Translations under genes and position numbers: made by a program
Part shown: positions 1 through 13,700 of the stretch, one piece after another
Position numbering within the stretch: the stretch's first letter is position 1
Layout: every line of letters begins with the position of its first letter
The notes under the pieces: generated by a model
Databases searched by the model: none
What the model saw: only the letters and a program-made list of their open reading frames with translations
Told to the model about the DNA's origin: nothing
Assembly: GCA_030248215.1 (NCBI GenBank)
Contig: JASANG010003699.1
Span: forward strand, 1 to 64,000
Origin: Enoplolaimus lenunculus
Taxonomy: Eukaryota > Nematoda > Enoplea > Enoplida > Thoracostomopsidae
Reading direction: 5' to 3'
DNA: 64,000 bases

Positions 1-3000
1 GCGAAAAGTCATTGGGAATAAGCATGGTGAAGGGCAAAAAGTTTTAGCTTAATACTTTATTAGAGCACAAATCTAACAAAGTTACGATCCGTATTTTCAG
101 CCTACCCTAAAACCGCACAGGTTAGGTGGTGTGGGGACTCATTATTGGTTAAAGATAATCCGTCTAAGTATGATCTAAATTTTCAGCTGAATTATCTAAC
201 TAACGGCCAGCAATTTTACTCCAGTTTATTCTAGTCGTTTTAATCCGGTGAAAATCCGAATTCGGAGTATAAAATTTCACAATTTCAGTAATATTATTCT
301 CGGCGACAATTGCTTTCCCGGTGAGTACTTTCTAGTCAGACTAATCTACTTGAAACACAAAATACTTCTATGAAATTCTCAGACAGTCGAAAAAGTGAAA
401 TCTCATCCAAGCGGGATTGTAATCAAAAGCATTTCACAATTTTCAAGTGAGTGATACTCTAGTCAGCATATCCTAGTTACTAAAATCAGTTAAACAGGTC
501 AAGGAGTCAGCAATGAGAATGTTTAATATTTGAAAGTTACTAGTCATGCACGTGCCATTCTAGTCGTTGTTAATCAGGTGTATAAGTTTCTAGTCGGTAA
601 TTTCAAAGAGTGTGCAACCTCTAATCAAAAACGTGCAAATGAAAACCACTCAGTCTCTAGTTATTATTTGCCCGATGGACATATACTAGTGGTTGAGTCT
701 AGCCGGTTAAAATTTCTAACCATGCGAGTTTAGTTACCCTAACCCAGTGGATAGTACCACAAAATTTCTAATTAACCGATCTGAACCAGGCCAATGATTC
801 GCCCCTACGTACTTATATGATTACATATATAGTATACTAAGTACATATGCATGTTAAAGAATAAACATGGAGTGGCATATGCTTTTGTTCTAAGTTTTAA
901 GCTTTTACTTCTCTCCTTAAGCTAAAGCAATCGTCTGCACAAAATTGCAGTTTCGCGACTGAGCACTCAAAACCTGTGCGCGCCAGGGAACGTGGGGTAA
1001 ATTTTGATCGTCTTGCCCTACAGAGTAAAATGATTCGATCTATTTCAATCCTAGTCTGTGACAGTGGCTCCTCCGGGGTTCGACCTGTATAATGTCATTT
1101 GCGAACCTGTTGAAATATTTTTCGTGTGTGTCTATTCTGTGTTACTGGTTGACCTGTGTGTGTTTTGTCTGTCTAACTTTCTAGTCTTGAACGTTAGACA
1201 TTTAGATTCAAGTTGAATAATTTCTTATACATTTTCAACCCGAGCGCATGAATTTTCAGCGATTGCTAATCGGTGACTAGTAAAATTGCACAATTTCACA
1301 CCACGCATACCAGTAACGATTCTCGGAGGATATATATACATGCGTACATATATATGCATACATACGTATACTAGTCTAAGGAGAATGGTCAAGAAAACGC
1401 AAACATCCGCTGAAAAGTGCGTCGGGGCTCGTTTTATTCACCCTGACGCCTAGAGTTTGGTGGTTTACTCCATTATGGACCTAACCAGCGCCGGTGGTTC
1501 TATTGGAGCTTTCGGATTTACGACGCTACCTTAATACTCATTCAAATACCTTTTGTGTGTGTCTGTGTTACGTGCGATTAAGAGGTTTATGTGAGTCGGT
1601 GAGTGTCTTAAATTGCATAATTTAAATGTGTGTTCAGCTCAGTCACTACCTCCCTCGAGGTGTCTATTTTCATGAATTTCAAAGGTGATACTTTTGTCAA
1701 TTTTTAAACGATGCATTGAAATCTGAAATTTCTCAATCATCTAGTCTTGTCTTCTGTGATAAATTGAAATAAAGACGCTAGTCAGTCGGATTAAGGAACT
1801 CTTAGCATTTTAGTACCTCACAGTCTTTAGTGATATTTAGAATCTAGTCTACAGGGGCTAATCCGAATAGCAGACTTTAAAGGTTTGTTTTCTGCAAAAC
1901 TGGGTCAAAGTTCGTCGGAACAAGAACACTCAGAGGTAAGATTTAGGAATAAAATTTAACTATTTAGTCTGAGAGCTTATCCGATAGATGGTCAATATTC
2001 TAGTCAAACATGATATTTATTCTAGTCATGAAGGCAAAGGTGATGCTTCAGACTAGTCATTAGGGATTTCCAGACGATCATTCATGAGACCGACAACTTG
2101 CGAAATCAAAGACAATTCTGATATTTCATAGCAAATTCCACGGGGCAGATGGTTTATGCAAATATTAACTAAAAACTGGGTCAAAGTTCGCAATTTCGAA
2201 AATCCGAGGCAAAACCAAGTTATATATCGGCTGCGTTTAACTCCTCTTACCTAGTCTGAAGTTCTAGTCAATGAGCTGGCGGTGTTTAGCTGCGGTGTTT
2301 ACTCTAGTCAGACAGTCTAGAGCCCGGATTTAAAATAAGCGCTACCTAGTCAACAAATTTAGGAAAGAGGAGCGGCAACACGAAAAGCGAATGTCTTTAT
2401 AGAGTGATTAAAACAGCAACAACTGCGTGACCCAAAAATATGTCGACACGTGAATCCCATCTTAAAGAATCTCTAAGGTCATTAATATTAGATCAACCAA
2501 CTTTTGATTACAGTAACTAACAAGGGTCCCGGTAAAGTCCACTAACCCGCAGGGAAAGGCATGCAAGCCTCCATGAAAAGGGTGGGCTACTATTAAGTTC
2601 GCAACGGAAAGCCCGGGCCTTACACACAAACCCAAATGTATACGTTTTCTTATATGTATGGTATCTCCAACGCAGCCATGTGTTACGAATAACACTGGTC
2701 GGCGATATACTTTAAAAGAAAGTTTCGAAAACTTTCCGCCCCAACAAATCAAGGAAAACCCTACCGTTTTCAGGTTCGATGGTGCCGAGTAAAATAAAGG
2801 AGAGGTTTGCAATGTGTGAAAGACTCTCCAAAATTCCTTGGTGCCGTTTTGGAGAACCTCCATTTATACCGATTCTTCAAGAGTATGATTTCGAGTGTCA
2901 CTCCGTTACGTATGTGCGCTCAAATATCCCTAGTGAGCTTGAACGCTTTAAACCAGGCCCTGGGTTGTGCGGTCACCATTCTAATTAAACAGATTCTGAC

Positions 3001-3611
3001 CAAGAGTTTACGTAGAGTAAAACCACTTAACCAAGCAACTTTCAACCCGGGGCGTCATCCCAAGGCTCAAAGAACTCGGGTGTATATAACATCGCGGAAT
3101 AATGAGAAACTAGAATGAAATACGAAACAGGAGCATAAAAGGAAGTGAAAAGAAGCACCAATATGTATCAATGGAATAAAAACAACAATAAAACAACAAA
3201 ATAAGAATGATACTAATAAAACGAGATAATAACAAAAGAATATTAATAATATTAATAATAAAAACAATATTCATACCCACACAACATGACAGGGTGTGTT
3301 CGAGCTTAACTTAAATCAGCTGGTCATGATAACGATCTCAAACTAATATACCTCTGGTGTACTCAATATTTCATATTTGCGCAAAGATCAAGTATTGGAA
3401 TGTTTAAAAATGAAACTTGAGTCAATCTCCAAGAATTGACCTTCCAAAGGAAGATCCAGGGTTACCGATGCCGACAAATTACAACAACGGCAACCCTGTT
3501 CTATCATAACATTAATTTATGTCCGACCACCACTCGAGCTAGCTAAAACTTTTCTTGACCAGCTTTATTCTGATTTTAAGTACGTGTGTAGGGAATGCAA
3601 TTCCCATATCA
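1..3611 (-). mobile_element. R1 repeat element, left copy (cut by window edge)
   Basis: A long repeat whose second, oppositely oriented copy starts at 18421. Read on the minus strand it begins at 3611 with TG followed by A/TTA and GGGAAyTGCATTCCC, and runs to the window edge. Matching blocks with the right copy are 3420-3611 vs 18421-18640, 2462-2800 vs about 19250-19600 and 770-910 vs about 21050-21200, all inverted and in the same order. From 220 to 2350 it carries 19 exact copies of CTAGTC, far above the under one expected by chance. No convincing protein is encoded. The TG terminus and long non-coding body would suit a non-autonomous LTR element, but no second terminal repeat was found, so the class is inferred. 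It is a fossil: the copies differ at many sites. Confidence 0.7.
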
Positions 3612-6600
3612 CTAGGAGAAAAAGAGGGCACGCAGAAATTGGAGCAACCACGTTATACTGCACGGGCTACTGCAAAAATGTCTCGGTCTGAGTAAGTCCC
3701 GACGTCGTTTTAACACACTCTATTACGAGACCACTACAAAGTTCGGTAGTCCCTAACGGGGACGTATAGACATATTGCATTGTGTTCATATAGCATCGCA
3801 GACATACATAACAACAACACAAATACATATATAGACTTATTTATTTTGCCTAATTTTTTACCTTTTGTCCCGACTCCCTTCGGACAGTGTCGAGACAATT
3901 AATAGTGTCTGCATAACGCATAAAGTTGTGCCTGACATGCCAAAAAATTTGTTGGGACACATGGCGACGCATTGGTCAACGGCGGCGCTGAGAGCATTCG
4001 AGTGTTATCTGAAACGGGAAGCGTCGATTTCGGAGTGGATGGAGTGTTTAAGCTATGCGGAGCGCAACTTAGCGGCGTGTATATTCCGCATGTTGGATGT
4101 AGCACCGGAAATGTACCAGGCATTGATGAGATGGATTGGAAGAATAGTAAGGGAGGCGGCGGCGCGTGCGGTGGTCACGCGCGGTCTGCATTGAGGAAGG
4201 GCGTCGGAGGACTTTTTCGTACCGCTGTCGACCCATGTAATAATGCAGTTGTTCAATTGGTCGAAGGATCAGGGTATAGCGAGGATAAGGCTACTGATTA
4301 CAGCTCGGGCTTATTCGAACCAGAAATTATTGGGCATTGAGGAAATAGTTTGAACCCGAAAACTTGACAGCGTTACAACCGAAGGACCCGGTAACGAGGG
4401 CAAAGATGACATAGGACCATGCTACCGTTGCAGAAAGAGATGCAAATGGGAACGGCTAAACCGTTGAAGGTGAGTACGTTTCGAGCGGTAGCGAGGTTGT
4501 CGCTATGGTTAATGCAAGCGTACCCGTATCCGGAGAATAAAAGGGAAACAGAGTGGCCGGAGTTGAAACCGGATGAGGAAACAAAGAAGAAAGTGGCTCA
4601 GATGATTGAAGATTTCGAGCAGACGGAAACGGAGGAACTGGAGAGGATTGCGAAGTGAATAGGAGGTCTCTGGACTTGTGTCGAGGTTGCCTGTTTGACG
4701 ATCGCCAGAAGGGTCAAGCAGAGGAACCGATGAATACACAGGTAGTGAGTCAAGAGGAAGCACAGCCGGGTCCGAGTAAAGCTCGTACGCGATCCGAAAC
4801 GCAGGCAGAATTGGTAGCCGAGCAGGCAGGAAGGTGTGCAACAAGGACAGGTTGAAGAAAAGAGGGTGATGGAGCATGAGAAAGTAAGTGAAGGGGAACT
4901 TTAAGTGGTGGAGGAGACGGAGGATACTCCTTCTCCGAAAAAAAATAAAGGGAAATCAGTGTTAACGCCTAAACCAAAGGAAAAAGAAACGTGGACGGAG
5001 GGATACAAGACCCCTCCTTCGGTGGGGAAAGATGGAACAGAAGGAATGCTGTCATGAATGAGGTCACCACGGATACAGGTGCAGGACGAGGCGAAAGTGA
5101 AGTCAAAGGAAATGTTTTGGGAGGAGTTGGTGAAACTCTGTCCACCGGAGCTGAAACCGAAGGCGGCTCCAGAAGAAAAGCCCAGTACGAGTTTGGGTCG
5201 GCCGCCGGCGCCAGGATATATTTTGGCGCGGGCTCCGACAGGGGAGTTGAAATGGAGGTTTGACAAGGATGCCAGGAGACGGGCGATGTCTCAGCGGGCG
5301 CGCATTAGTTCAAAAAGACGAGTGGGCGGGTATGTGCGACCGGCCGCAGGGTCGGTGGTGAGTCGAATCGGGCCGAGGTAGGCTAATCCTGTGTATAGTG
5401 CGGCTACCGTACGAGCACAGACGGCGCCTGGGTACCCAGCACAAAGACCGGGAGCGCAGGGGGTGGCTGTAAGTCCACCCGCTGGGTCAGGTGGGGTACG
5501 GCCACCAGTCCGGCGATTGTCGGGGGAGCGGTATCCTGCGGGGGTTGGCGGACAAGTGGGACAACCGCGAGTGGATATTATTATCGACAAAAAGTGGAGA
5601 ATCTGCGACAGCAAATCCGGAAATTCGTCAATTGGAACGACAACAACAGCAACAGCAGCGGACAACGCAATCGTTGGGTCGTGAGCAACAACGAATAATG
5701 CAAGAAGAGTTGGAGGCGTATCACGAAGGGACGGCAAAAAGGGACGCGGCGGACGCATTTTAGTGGACGGTAATTATCGACTTGTATTTGGAGTTATTAT
5801 TAAGGTGATTGTTTGGGTGATGTTTCGGGGTGCTAGAGCATTACTGGTACGCTCGGTGATGTGTGGTGATTGACTTTAATAACGGACTGTTATTTTAGGG
5901 GCAAATTAGGTGATGGTGTTGGGGGTGTTGTTATGGGAACTGGAATGCCCTGGTACGCAATTTAATTGGGATCGTTTGTTGACGCATTAACAGTTATGGT
6001 CGTGGGTCGTACAATGGTTGTTATTGTTATTCGACAAAAAGAACTAAAAAGTAAAAATAAATAAAAATAAATAAAAAGAAAGAAAAAGAGTAAAAAAACT
6101 GCGGGTTGTTATATTGTGTATTGTGGGGGATTTACGCTTTATAGCGACGGCAAAAAGGCAGTAAATAGGACCATAAAATTTTGTTCGATGCCAGGGTCGG
6201 CATCTGTGCCGAAGGGGGGGATGTAGGTGGCTTTGCCACTCTTAAACCTTGTTTCAAACTGAAAACTAAAACACAAATTAAAACCCAAAACCAAAACCAC
6301 ACCTGAAGGTAGTCCCTGCCTCCACCTGGTCTCTCTTAGAACTTAAGTTAGGCTTATGCGTTACTACAAGACGTAAAATGTTAAAAACTATGTTATGGCG
6401 GCTGTGTCCCCAATGTGAAATTTTCCTGGGCCCTGCGTGGCCATTGAATAGTGTCGCATAATTGGTATGGCCGTAGTTGCACATAACGACCTAGCTAGTC
6501 TAAGTCATCATGTCGTGGGTGTCCAACATGATTGTATATTGTTGTTGTTAATGGTTGCTGTTGTGTAAGGATGTACAGGATGGGTGGCTCCGGTTTCGGT

Positions 6601-7360
6601 TAATTCTTGCGTGTTGGAGTTATAGTTTTGCTTAATTTTTTTGGACGTTTGGAGTGAAGGCAGCGATTTGGGTAAGTAAGGTTGAATTGAATTTAAGTTT
6701 AAGAATAGTCACGGTGGCCTAGGATGTGAAGGTAACCAGGGTATCTCGTTATTACTCGGATAGCGCAGGGCGCTTTGGTTACCCGGTATCGAATACTGGT
6801 GTCATGTGTTAAAAGGAAACCGGAGACTTAAGGAACCTGGAAAACGTAGTCTAATAAATCTCTATTCTACACGGATTGGGCCATATCTAACGGGTTTAGA
6901 TTGGTCGGAAATTTGGTGCATTTCTAACAGGGTTAGAGTACATGGTTATAAATTTGGGAAAAATAGAGTGTAATTCTAACGAGGTTAGGATTGCACGGAT
7001 TCTGGGAAATTGCAAAATTATTGGAATTGATAAAGCCAGTGGCTGGATTAAGAAGATTCAGGCATCTGTTCTAAGGATTCCGGATGAGGTTGCAAGTCAG
7101 ATATGATAACCTGTGTCTTACTTGTTATAATTGGTGATGTAAAAGTATTGGGGAGGGCTAGTAAACATTAACCGGCCGCGTTACTAAATCAGAGCAATAA
7201 GCGTACATCGGAAACGAACCAATTAAAGGGTGTGATTCAGGGTACAGGACTTAGCGAAAATCACGAACTTCTCACAATACCGATTAATACATAACAATAC
7301 TATGATTATATTTAGTCAAATGGGTGCAATCACGCGGTCTAATCAATCAATAAAGATTAA
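3612..7360 (+). pseudogene. GC-rich broken coding relic, probably of a retroelement
   Basis: The stretch 3860-5770 is clearly richer in GC than its surroundings and translates in pieces into charged, Pro/Glu/Lys/Arg- and Gln-rich protein that looks coding. No recognised catalytic domain is visible. At about 6210 a purine run (GAAGGGGGG) is followed by TGTAGGTGGC, the arrangement of a polypurine tract next to a 3' LTR, so a gag-like relic of an LTR element is the likeliest reading. A matching 5' LTR was not found. The coding part is broken in several places. From 6260 to 7360 I see no gene. Alternative: a decayed host gene. Confidence 0.4.
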
Positions 7361-7364
7361 AAGC

Positions 7365-7402
7365 ACCCCGTCTGTATGACCACTTTAAAGGCTGCTTGTT
7401 TT
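7365..7402 (+). repeat. Short dispersed repeat, copy 1 of 3
   Basis: A block of about 38 bp beginning ACCCCGTCT and ending near GGCTGCTTGTT recurs at 29459-29495 and 31114-31150 with a few changes. Flanking sequence is not shared. It may be the conserved end of a small repeat family; function unknown. Confidence 0.4.
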
Positions 7403-7697
7403 AAAGGAAATAAAATTCCAGCTGATATATTTGCAACAAAAACTATTTTTATACAATCCAAATTTTAGTCATCAATATAGCTGTTATAGGTGTATTGACT
7501 AAGCTGATCCAAGTAACCTTTAGTTAAAAATTTAATTTGCTGAATAGAGTTAAAATTTTAATGTTCGTTTCAATTGGTTCTACTTTTGACATTTTTACGA
7601 TAAATTTTTAGTTTCTAGCATCTACCAAAAGTATAGATTGTAAAATACCAAAGCTGAATCAATGTTGGTTAAATGTTTCAAAAACCCTTTCGCATTG

Positions 7698-7705
7698 TAT
7701 TTAAG
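7698..7705 (+). promoter_or_regulatory. TATA-like box of astacin gene 1
   Basis: TATTTAAG, 78 bp before the ATG at 7783. The surrounding 100 bp (CATCTACCAAAAGTAT, the GAATCAAT block, TATTTAAG) is conserved upstream of gene 2, where the box lies at 39324-39331. Retention of the same arrangement in both paralogs supports a core promoter. Confidence 0.55.
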
Positions 7706-7782
7706 CACAGTTTCTGGTTCCGTTGTGGTGTTCAGTCAGTATTTAAATATTACCAGTTCTTTCTCCGCTTTACGTGTCCAGC

Positions 7783-10700
7783 ATGCGTTTCAATTTACTC
7801 GTGTGTTTGATTAAAGTAGGTAAGTGCATCAATTCCTTTCGTTTTGTCCTAACTTTTATTTGTTTATGCCATGGACTCGTAGCCAGAGGGTGCTAGAGAT
7901 GGTTCATCCTCGCCTTTTAATGAACTAACGGCATTGCGGTAAACTGGTAGAACATGTTTAAATTTGTAGAATTTGTTCAGCTCACGTTTAAGTGTAAGAT
8001 CTTTGAACCGAATTAATATTCTTGACTTAGTGTGTGCTTGTTCACTACATCGCATGGTACAACCGGAGCTATGCCTCCTTCTCCGGCTCCGGGGGATAAT
8101 CGGCCTCCGGCTCCGGCCTCGGCTCCGGTAAAAATTTTGCCGGAGGTTCGGGAAATTTCGGTAATAAAATTTTGCATAATTTTGAAAAATTTATCTGTTT
8201 AGCGCGTTTCATTTTACTTTCGTCAAAATTTTCAGGAAAGAATTTTCGAAATTTCGCTGAAAATTAGCGTAAAACCAAACAACTTAACAGCATATTGCAG
8301 ATATGGGCTAAAATTAACTAACTAACCATCATTTTTACTACCAAATTTCGCCTCGCCTCTGGCTCCAGCTCTGGCTCCGGTATTTTTCAGCTCTCATTGA
8401 ACCCAGTTACATTGATATCCGCCGCTGCTACGTACGTACGTTGTTATGCGATTTATATTTTAGGCGTAACTTTGGTGTACGCCAAGGAACCACCAGCACC
8501 TGAACCATTTGAGCTAACACTTTTGTCGGATTTGGAAACAAGTATGTAAGAGTTTGCAAAAATATCAGGATGTGAAAACGATAGAGAAGATCGTTCGCTA
8601 ACTAATAGCTTTGTCTAATGTATATCAGAAGTAAACTCTTTCTGTTTATGAACTATAAACTATTCTGCAAAGAAAACGGTGGCGCTGTACTTTTTAAAAA
8701 ATAATGTCATCTGTCTGAGATGATAATATGTCATTGACTGAACACTTTAACAATGAATATGCTTTAGGCATAAATATTTACTTGTCCTGACATCATTATC
8801 AAGAACTGTTATTATCCATAGTCTCCCGGAACGGACTCATTTTTTGCGTTTATTGATGTGTGTAAATATGTGTGCCCAGTCCTGACATTCTACAGACAAT
8901 TGTTTTTGTTCAGAGTCCTTCCGACAGGGTCTAGACAATACTATCTAAGTACAGCTATGAATCTGTACCTTGCCTCCATCTAGGATGTGTATTTTGTTGC
9001 TGTTCCAAATGGGGTGGATGGAACATTTATTACATTGGTGTGTGCATTTTAACGTAGATGTCCCGTAACGGCGACGAACGGAGCCAGATGACATTAAAGT
9101 TTTAAAAAGTATGACGCCGAAGTAAACTTTTTCAAATATTTTAAGCACAACCCCTTAAACCAGTTTCCATAAGGCCATATGGAGATAGCAACTAGTTTCC
9201 CGTTAGTATTCAGAGTCCATCTTAAGCCACAAAACCATATTAAGTAGCCTCTGAAAGGGTCCGAGAAGCGTGGTACACATATCATGTGTGAATCAGTCAC
9301 CACACATGATATTATCAGTTAATTGGGCTGCATAGCTTAATGCAGCACTCGTTGTATTTTTCCAAATTAATGTTGTTCGGGTAAATTTGTTTTACCGTAG
9401 AGGCCGTTCTTAAGCAAGTCGCAACACAATCCAGACCATGTGAGTTTTCAATCAGCACTTGTGTAGTACATAATTCCTCACAATCTGTCTTCAGTTCTTG
9501 AAAACGGCATAAATAATGAAGCATTCACGTAATACAGTGCATGAAAATTCAAAAATTTGTTTCTTCGCGTGGTATCAAGGGCACTACAAAACAATATTGC
9601 AAGTAGATCATTCTGTTATTAACAAAGATAATGAACACAGTTTGTGTAATTTGACAGTACATCCTTCGTAGGGAGTGTGAAATTTACAACACTATTAAAA
9701 TAGTTGTTGGATAACGCGTAGGTGCCACTCCAGGCTTGCTGTATTAGAGGGTTTCTAACAAACAACTCTCAGACGGAAATGGTCGAAAAATATTCTATTA
9801 AGCGAGTCCCTTGTGATAGACTAGGGATGACATGCAAGTCGGTAAGAGAAACTGAGGACAAGCTAAAATCTCCGAGCGCATACAGACTAGGGAAGACATG
9901 CAAGTCGGTAACGGAAACTGAGGACAAACTAAAATCTCCCAGCGCATCGACATGAAAATTTGTTTACTGAAGACCGGGTCAAATTTTTACTATAGCGAGC
10001 ACAGTACATGAATGCTCCATAAGTTGTCGAAGAAAGAATACATAATTTTTTATTTTTTCAATCATGCAATTGCATAAATTCCATTGTATTGGAAAATAAA
10101 CCGTTATAAGCTCACTAACTGTTTCCCAAAAAGAACGAAAATTGACAGAGATTGAGTTTTACAGTAAAACAAATCGCAAATAAGGTCACAATTTCACTAT
10201 TACCGCAATATGCATAACACTTTTATTGAAAACAAAGACATAAAAACAATTTTACAGGGACAGGCATTAATTTCAAATACATCACTAACGGACTAAAATC
10301 ATTCTGACACATTTCTGACATTACAAACCCCAAGCTGAAATCGAACCAGAGCTATCAGTTATAAACAGCGGAATAGGTATATCAACCTGCTACCGACTGA
10401 ACTATGCGATATGTGCAAATTTTTCCTTCACAGCGATAAATTAAAAATAGGTGGAAATACGCACAGTCATGCGGTACAACGCAAATTAAAATTGCAGGCC
10501 TCATATAACAACGTTAGCTTAATTAGTATACGATGCAACGTGTTTATCATATGCTATACACAGTAAATAGGCAAAATAAGCGTACACTGTTAATATAAGA
10601 GAGTCCAAGATATGGTTACCGTGTTCAGGGGATCACGGAACTAAAATTGGTTTAAGCTCTGAATATTTGAGCAAAAATTCTGCAACATGTTTCTATTTAA

Positions 10701-13700
10701 GATTGTAAAGCCAAAGTCAAAAATAACGGATACAAGATCAGATATTAAAGGAAAAAGCGTTGCAAAACTTGCTCCCTGCATTTTGATTCATTTTAAATGA
10801 GACAGTCTCAAGCCGTGTCAAAAATATACGCCATTTAGATGCTATTCGTGCAGAAGCTATCCATTAACACGAAAACTTTGGCTCGATGCCATATTGACAG
10901 CGAGATTATTGCTTAGGCACTACTTAAGACAGACACCCCTATTGCTCATAAGCAAGTAGGAATCTAATGTTTAATCAAACGACTGCTTGGTTACCACCCG
11001 CTACCCCCGACGAAGTAAGCATCTGGGGCCCTTTCAAAACCAATCCCGCATAACATTTAAACATTATGCCTCTGGCGCAACTTAGGTGAAACATCAAGGA
11101 GCCCAATACATGAGTTTAGAAAAGTCTCCGACAATCTAGTCTTGACACTGCACGTTATGCAGATAAATACTTAACTATAATCGAAGAAAAAGATATAATA
11201 GGTTGAAAATTTGCAGAGATTGCTTTTTCAGGAGGTTCCAAAGATGGAATGTTTGAAGGAGATATAATGCTGTCAGGTACTGGAAGTGAAGTAAGACAGT
11301 TGTCAGGGGCCGTACGCAAGAGAAGGTGCTTTTAGCAGGACTTAAAGTTAACTTTGTATGTTATTTATCAGGATTTATAGTAAAGTTAAAAACGTTTCTT
11401 CTGTGTGATTATTTCTTTCGGAACCTTTTCCTGTTCATGATCAGTTTGTGTGCTTGAATAGTAACTTGAACTAGGAAGTCGTGGGCAAGTGACAGAAATA
11501 AATTTGCAGAAATGATGAAATACAGTTTAATATTCAATGAATCCGGCAGCAGACACCTTACATTGTTTGGGCTATTCAGCTATTTTGACTTTCAGTATTG
11601 TACGATATCATATCACATTTAATGTTAAGCGCTGACCTTAATATGTTTCCGAAAATTTTGTTGAGTTTAGTCGGATCGAAATATGATCAACGGCGAAAAT
11701 TATCGATGGCCAAAAGTTGGTGAAAACGTCGAAGTGCCATACATATTGCGATCCGAACTTTGTAAGTTGCATAAACAAGCGGACTCAATGAACATCAACC
11801 CAGATCTAGCTTCTCCAACAGAAATCAAAACTAAAGTCTTGTGCTAAAAATTTGCCTTAGTATTGCGTTTGGTTTCTACAATCGTTCCAAACGATTTGTA
11901 CCTATTGTAAAATAATTAGTTGTGTTACTTTTTGTGGTGTCCTGTTTTCACGCGGACTGCAGTAATGTAGGATTAATAAACATATATCTTTACCCCGAAC
12001 ATTGTGCTTCACGCACTGTTTGACGCCGTTAAAAACATTAAATTTATTAAATAATTTTATCAAATTGCTATTTTTGTATCACTTTAAATATAATTAAAAT
12101 GACAAAAAGTCAACTCCAAATACAATGGTGTTGTGGTATTGACCAAAACTATTTTCTGCGCATTCCATACATGACTTGGTGAATTGATGTGTTGTACTGA
12201 AATTGATTTTAGTCAAAAGCTAACGCCGGAAAATATATTTTTCATTCTGCTCCAAGAGTACTAACATTTTGAAAACAGAATTCTATTGATTCAAACCCAA
12301 AATACGGACCCTGGACTCTTATAACTTGCACAACGTTAAAGTGTTCCTTACTAAAGCAGTTCCTACTACTGCCGGATACAACTTTCAAATGAAGTTTGAC
12401 CTCTAAACTTTCCTGGTTTTACCCTTATCTCTGGTTTATGGTTTTTGTAGAAAAGTGTCATATTGATGTACACAACGAATTTCTGAGACAAATCCGTTTT
12501 AAGTTTTCAATAAAAAATAAAACTATTATGCGCCATAGTATAATTAGCGGACGCCAAAAAAAAAGGTGGTTCAGGATCAATTGAAGATTACGCAAAGTTC
12601 ACTTGTGTCAAGTTTGTTCCACGATCAGATCAGAACGACTACATTATATTTTTCAACGGTAGCGGGTATGTTATTGAGTGTTCTGGTAAGCTTACCCCAC
12701 GGTAACAATTCAAATATTTGACTAAAGCAAATTCTCGAGTTCACCTTAGCCTTCTTAATCTGAGCCATCAGAGCATAGAGCGACACCCGTTTGACCTCCT
12801 ATGTTCTCAAGCTAACAAATGAAAAAATTTTATTTGGAACTAAGGTACAACCGAAGGTAAAAAATACCATTGCCAAAATAGTCGATTTGCTCATTTTAGT
12901 ATATATCTGTAAAGTGTTGTCAAAATCTTGGTTTTATGATTTTTTTGAGCAATCATGGTAACTACTCAAACTTGTACCACTACCTAAACCGGGAATGCAC
13001 CAGGCAATGCGATTACAATAGTTTGAGCGAATTTTTTTGCAGAGGGAACACATCTGTGTGGGAAAATCTTCCCTGACAAGAAAATTTGACATAGGCAAAT
13101 CAGCCTGTATACCGGTGTTGGAGCAGGCGGTTAATTTTTTCCGAAACCGAAGACAAATGTCTGGTTGTACCCTGTTCAGAACTGCTCTTTAATTAATGTC
13201 TACAATTATTCGAACTGTTTTTCATTCGAGCGATTGTACGTTAACACTGATGTTGTTTTTAAGTAAAATGTTTTCCGACTTTTTCATTTTTAGACATACA
13301 CCAGGAATCGACTGAATATACAGCCCAGTGTAATATCCGGCAAAAAATCCGTCCAATGTTACTTTTAGGGGCATAACTGTAGATTAAGCCTATCCCTACC
13401 CCTAAGCCTAAGCGTAAGCGTTGCAAAAATGAGTTCCAAAGCATAGCCTAAGCCTAAGCCTAAGCAAAAAATGTAATCTAGAATGTAAACCTACTCTTTT
13501 ATAGACCCATCAGAAATCTAGACGCCTCTTAAAGTAACATGGGCCAAAAAACCGATATTTGTATCCGGTTACGGTATCCGGAATAAACCTACCGGAAAGC
13601 AGATAATTACAATTGTGGTGTATAATATCATAAAGGGGGTTTGATGAGTGGACAAATTTAACGCATTGTTGCGATTGTATTGGTGCCAGATAGGAAGCTC

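Noticed and set aside
2462-2863. A 133-codon frame with a similar frame in the other R1 copy (19102-19461)
   Set aside because: The shared peptide simply reflects DNA similarity of the two R1 copies; starts and ends differ and no family is recognised.
9722-9955. 77-codon frame containing a repeated CKSVxETEDKLKSPSA peptide
   Set aside because: It is explained by the 66-bp tandem duplication; it lies in an intron and lacks splice or promoter support.
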